A stretch of DNA of 64,000 nucleotides from contig JAIWNF010000010.1 in NCBI GenBank assembly GCA_025093555.1, positions 310,001-374,000 of the forward strand, written 5' to 3'. The DNA is from Circinella umbellata. Its lineage: Eukaryota; Mucoromycota; Mucoromycetes; Mucorales; Lichtheimiaceae. Position 1 is the stretch's first letter, and each line of letters begins with the position of its first letter. The notes under the pieces were generated by a model. It did not search any database and was not told where the DNA came from. It saw only the letters and a list, made by a program, of their open reading frames with translations. Of this stretch, positions 61,162-64,000 are shown piece by piece. The position numbers and the translations under genes were made by a program.

Positions 61162-62539
61162 ATTGTGTATGTGTAGCACTGCACCACAAAAAAGAAGTGT
61201 ACGTAAGAAAAAAAGCAAGTGGGAGAAAAAAAAAGAGAGAGAGGCTAAAAGGAGGGTAGCACACAGCTGCATAACTTTTCAATGTCTTGAATCTATGTCA
61301 TGCTGCTGCAGCGGGAAACTGACTAGTTTTTACTGCCGTAAAAATAATGCACGTGCGCAGACTTTTTTTCATTTATGAATAGTTAAGGTTCATACTATAT
61401 GTTAATATTGAAGATGCTATCATAAATACACGCGTTAACAACGTAAAACAAAACTAGACCGCTAATATTGATGTTATACTATTAAAATAATTGCCAAAAA
61501 AAATATTTATATATTTTCAGGGAATCGAAAGACCACATAGGGGGGGGTATAATAAAAAAAAAGTGATGTAATAACCAAGGGACAGGTATGTTAAATTATA
61601 TAAGTATATAAGTATATATGTATAACTATATATATATATCAAATTATAAGAGAGAAGGACAAATTGAAATAATAGAAAAAAGTGAAACATGAGAATAATT
61701 TTGGTTTTCGGTTTTATAGTAGTAATAGTATTAATAAATTTAATAATATTTTTTTTCTAGGGGAAGAAAGTGTTTACTTTGTATGGAGAAGAAAAATATG
61801 AATGAATTATATTAAAGTTGAAGGGGAAAAAACATACCAAGAAAAAAAAATGAAAAAACAAACGACAAAAATGCAAAATAAAAAGAGAACATATAATAGA
61901 AGAAAAAAAAACTCTTCCATCCATCCAATAAGTAGGAAAGAAACAAGATAAAATAATAATAATAAAAGTGGAGAAGTTTGCAGGTGAGATTATAAGAAAA
62001 GACTTATATGTTGTGTGTATGAAAAATATATATGTATAGTGTGTGTGTATGTGTAATGTAGTATGTATATAAAAAAACTAATAGGTCGGGTAGTAGTACT
62101 TACTTTTTAAAAGCTTATAAGAAGGATAAAAAAAGGAAAAAACATGCAAAAAGTAATAATGAAGAGAAATAAAAATAAGAAAGCAGATGCGGATTTTTTG
62201 TGGATAAAAGTGTAAATATAAAAATGATGCGCAGAGTTTTGTATATGAAGGGATAAAAAGCATGAAGATTTGTTAATAATTTGGACACGTCCAAATAATA
62301 ATAATATATGTAATGGTGTATAATGGTTTGTAGCAATGTGTGGTAATATGAATGTCAAAATATTAGGGCGATGCTTGTGGGGGCGGTGAATTAATAGATA
62401 AGGTGGGTGTATTAGATTTGATGTAAGGGGGTGCGAAATAGAAAGAGGAGGAGCGCATCATTTTTGGTAAATGTAATGTAATAAGTGTAATATAATAATA
62501 ATAATAATAGGTTTTTTTTGTTGTGTGTTCAATATATAC
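61162..62539. other. Purine-rich intergenic region
   Basis: About 1.4 kb between two minus-strand genes. The plus strand is strongly A/G-rich (about 61640-62540), so the transcribed strand is pyrimidine-rich. It likely holds a long 3' UTR of the kinase and the PhoD-like promoter. ATA/TAA repeats occur at about 61953-61966 and 62492-62510. No gene is seen. Confidence 0.5.
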
Positions 62540-63984
62540 TTAATCACGAAGGAAGGGATGCATTAAAACTTGATGAATATTAGGACGCTTTTCTGGGTTT
62601 CGTTGTAATAAAAAGGTCAGTAAATGCATGCATTTATATGAAACTGGAATTTTTGGTGTAGTGAAACGACCTGCAATGGCCATGTTTGGACTTGTAAATG
62701 GGACTTCACCAAATAAAATAGTATAAAGTAAAACACCTAAAGCCCAGATTTCAGCAGGTTCAGCGCGGTATGGTTTACACATCAGAATTTCTGGTGATGC
62801 AAAAGAAACAGTTCCATAGAATTTGCCAAAGTAACACGTCTTTTGTTGGCCATAATGACGAGGTAAAATAACTGCCGAACCAAAATCAATCAATTTGACC
62901 TGTAGTAATAATAAATGGTGTGTATAATTTTAGTATATAGCTTTCAACTGGGGGTGGGGATAATGGAAAAAAAGGGGCTCGAAAGAAAATTTCTTGGGGG
63001 TGGAAGGAGGATATTCAAGAAGAAATGTGTCGAATAATGAGAAAGATTTATTATCTCTCATACCATTCAACTTATCTTATTTGATAGTTTTGACTAGAAA
63101 TATAGATATAGATGTGTGTATGTACCATATAATTTTTTTTTTAAAAAAAAACATCAACTTACTCTGTATTGATCATCAATCACAATGTTTTCGTCCTTGA
63201 TGTCACGATGACAGATGCCAAGGGTGTCCAAATAAGCAATGCATTCACAGATTTGTCGGAAAATTTTCTTTGCTAATTGTTCATCAAAGTTATGATGGCG
63301 TTCGATACACTCGAAAAGATCACAGGATGTACGTCGACGATAAAGCTGAGGTGGATATTCATCAGTTGGTGTACAAGGCGATGACATGAAGGATTCTTCC
63401 GATGCTTGTGATAATGCTGGTGAATGGGGTGGTGATGATGGATCAATATTGTTAAGAATGTTGTTGTTATTGTTGACAATAGTAGAAGGTGTAGTTGACC
63501 ATTGAGTTCCATGTAATTCCATAACTAAATAAAGAAATGTATCATCTTGATAAAAGTCAACATAGTTGACAATATTCTCATGGCGAACATTTTTCAAAAC
63601 ATAAATTTCCATGGGAACAGAACCAAGTTCAGGATCGCGTACCCAAGCATGAGCTGGTACTCTGTGGCGAAAAATGAATTTAACAGCTCGTTCAATACCA
63701 GTACACTGTTCGGTTGCTGATACAACGAAACCAAACCCACCGCTACCAAGTTCTTCACCGAGTGAATATTTGGCGATAAACTCCGGGTGCATATTATGAT
63801 GCATCAAAGAACGAGCAGCAACTGTTGGTTCTTGCTTTGGTTGAGGCGTGGCTGGTGGAGAAGGTGGTACAAATTGCTGTTGAGTATCATTTGGCTGTTG
63901 TGTTTGTTGAATTGAAATGGGTGCTAATGAAGGTTTAGGTACAGTTTGTGGACCGTATAGTTGGATAGGTGTAGTTGACGACAT
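62540..63984 (-). CDS. PAS-kinase-type serine/threonine kinase lacking a PAS domain
   Basis: Two exons (63984-63163 and 62899-62540) give 393 residues. Kinase marks: G-loop GSGGFG (80-85), AVK lysine 102, helix C glutamate PMEIYVLKNV (Glu 126), ICHRDIKDEN (HRD 259-261) and KLIDFGSA (DFG 279-281), then GTVSFASPEILMCKPYRAEP and ALGVLLYTILFGEVPF. The blocks PMEIYVL, DLFECIE, HRDIKDENIVI and KLIDFGSA closely resemble PASK/Psk1 kinases, which sense metabolism and control sugar partitioning and translation. Here the N-terminus is only 70 residues of Gln/Pro-rich sequence, with no PAS domain, and an Asn/Ser/Pro-rich insertion (about 160-220) sits between the hinge and DLFECIE. All catalytic residues are kept. 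The ATG lies 16 bp from the window edge, so upstream exons cannot be excluded. Confidence 0.85.
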
Positions 63985-64000
63985 TATTAATTTCTTGACA

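Noticed and set aside
61162..61272. Longer PhoD-like protein with a hydrophobic N-terminus
   Set aside because: The added residues derive from a TC-rich leader and give Leu/Phe/Ser runs. The ATG at 61161 begins ordinary protein sequence. Kept only as an alternative.

Overview
The window is a 64 kb piece of an AT-rich eukaryotic nuclear genome. Short GT-AG introns (mostly 60-150 nt), poly-T/poly-A tracts, compact genes with TC-rich 5' leaders and the gene content point to an early-diverging filamentous fungus. My best guess is Mucorales (Mucoromycota). That is inference from gene style and families, not from a marker gene. No rRNA or tRNA gene, CRISPR array or intact transposon was seen.

I built 19 spliced or single-exon gene models of normal size by joining reading frames at GT-AG sites. 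Every joined model keeps one open frame from ATG to stop. Left to right: phosphoglucomutase (417-2451, +); a type II membrane glycosyltransferase-like protein (2767-4328, -); a secreted 3D-domain protein with a long Asp/Glu tail (6990-8570, +); an NAPE-PLD-type metallo-beta-lactamase (9897-11844, +); a HutD-like domain fused to an AspA/AstE-type zinc deacylase (12258-15654, +); two tandem glutathione transferases (16539-17686 and 18138-19266, +); a protoglobin-like protein with a C-terminal membrane segment (19921-20792, -); an NFKBIL1-like protein (23602-24507, -); and a peroxisomal enoyl-CoA hydratase (24846-25661, -).

The second half holds VTS1/Smaug (30121-32319, +), ribosomal protein eL29 (32783-33186, -), a C2H2 transcription factor (36423-37904, +), a proline-rich unknown (38658-39257, -), NSA1/WDR74 (39604-41103, +), an RCF2-like HIG1 protein (42733-43589, +), an F-box protein (45512-47599, +), a PRRC2/BAT2-like giant (48195-52894, +), a secreted M28 aminopeptidase (53470-55536, -), a lysine-methyltransferase-like protein (56993-58334, -), a PhoD-like phosphatase (58618-61161, -) and a PAS-kinase-type kinase without a PAS domain (62540-63984, -). 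Three very small genes or candidates are added: a 25-residue CCHC zinc-knuckle microprotein encoded by two exons (26849-27041, -), a 72-residue unknown (26438-26656, +) and a 48-residue signal-peptide ORF (44501-44647, +).

The genes do not form one pathway; this is an ordinary mixed fungal gene neighbourhood. The parts most worth attention are the zinc-knuckle microprotein, the HutD-deacylase fusion, three near-identical RFX-type X-box palindromes at 33484, 35989 and 45065, a dense palindrome cluster ahead of the C2H2 factor, and the acidic-tailed secreted protein. Gene-poor stretches at 4.3-7.0, 20.8-23.6, 27.0-30.1 and 33.2-36.4 kb hold mainly AT-rich sequence, microsatellites and a few palindromes.
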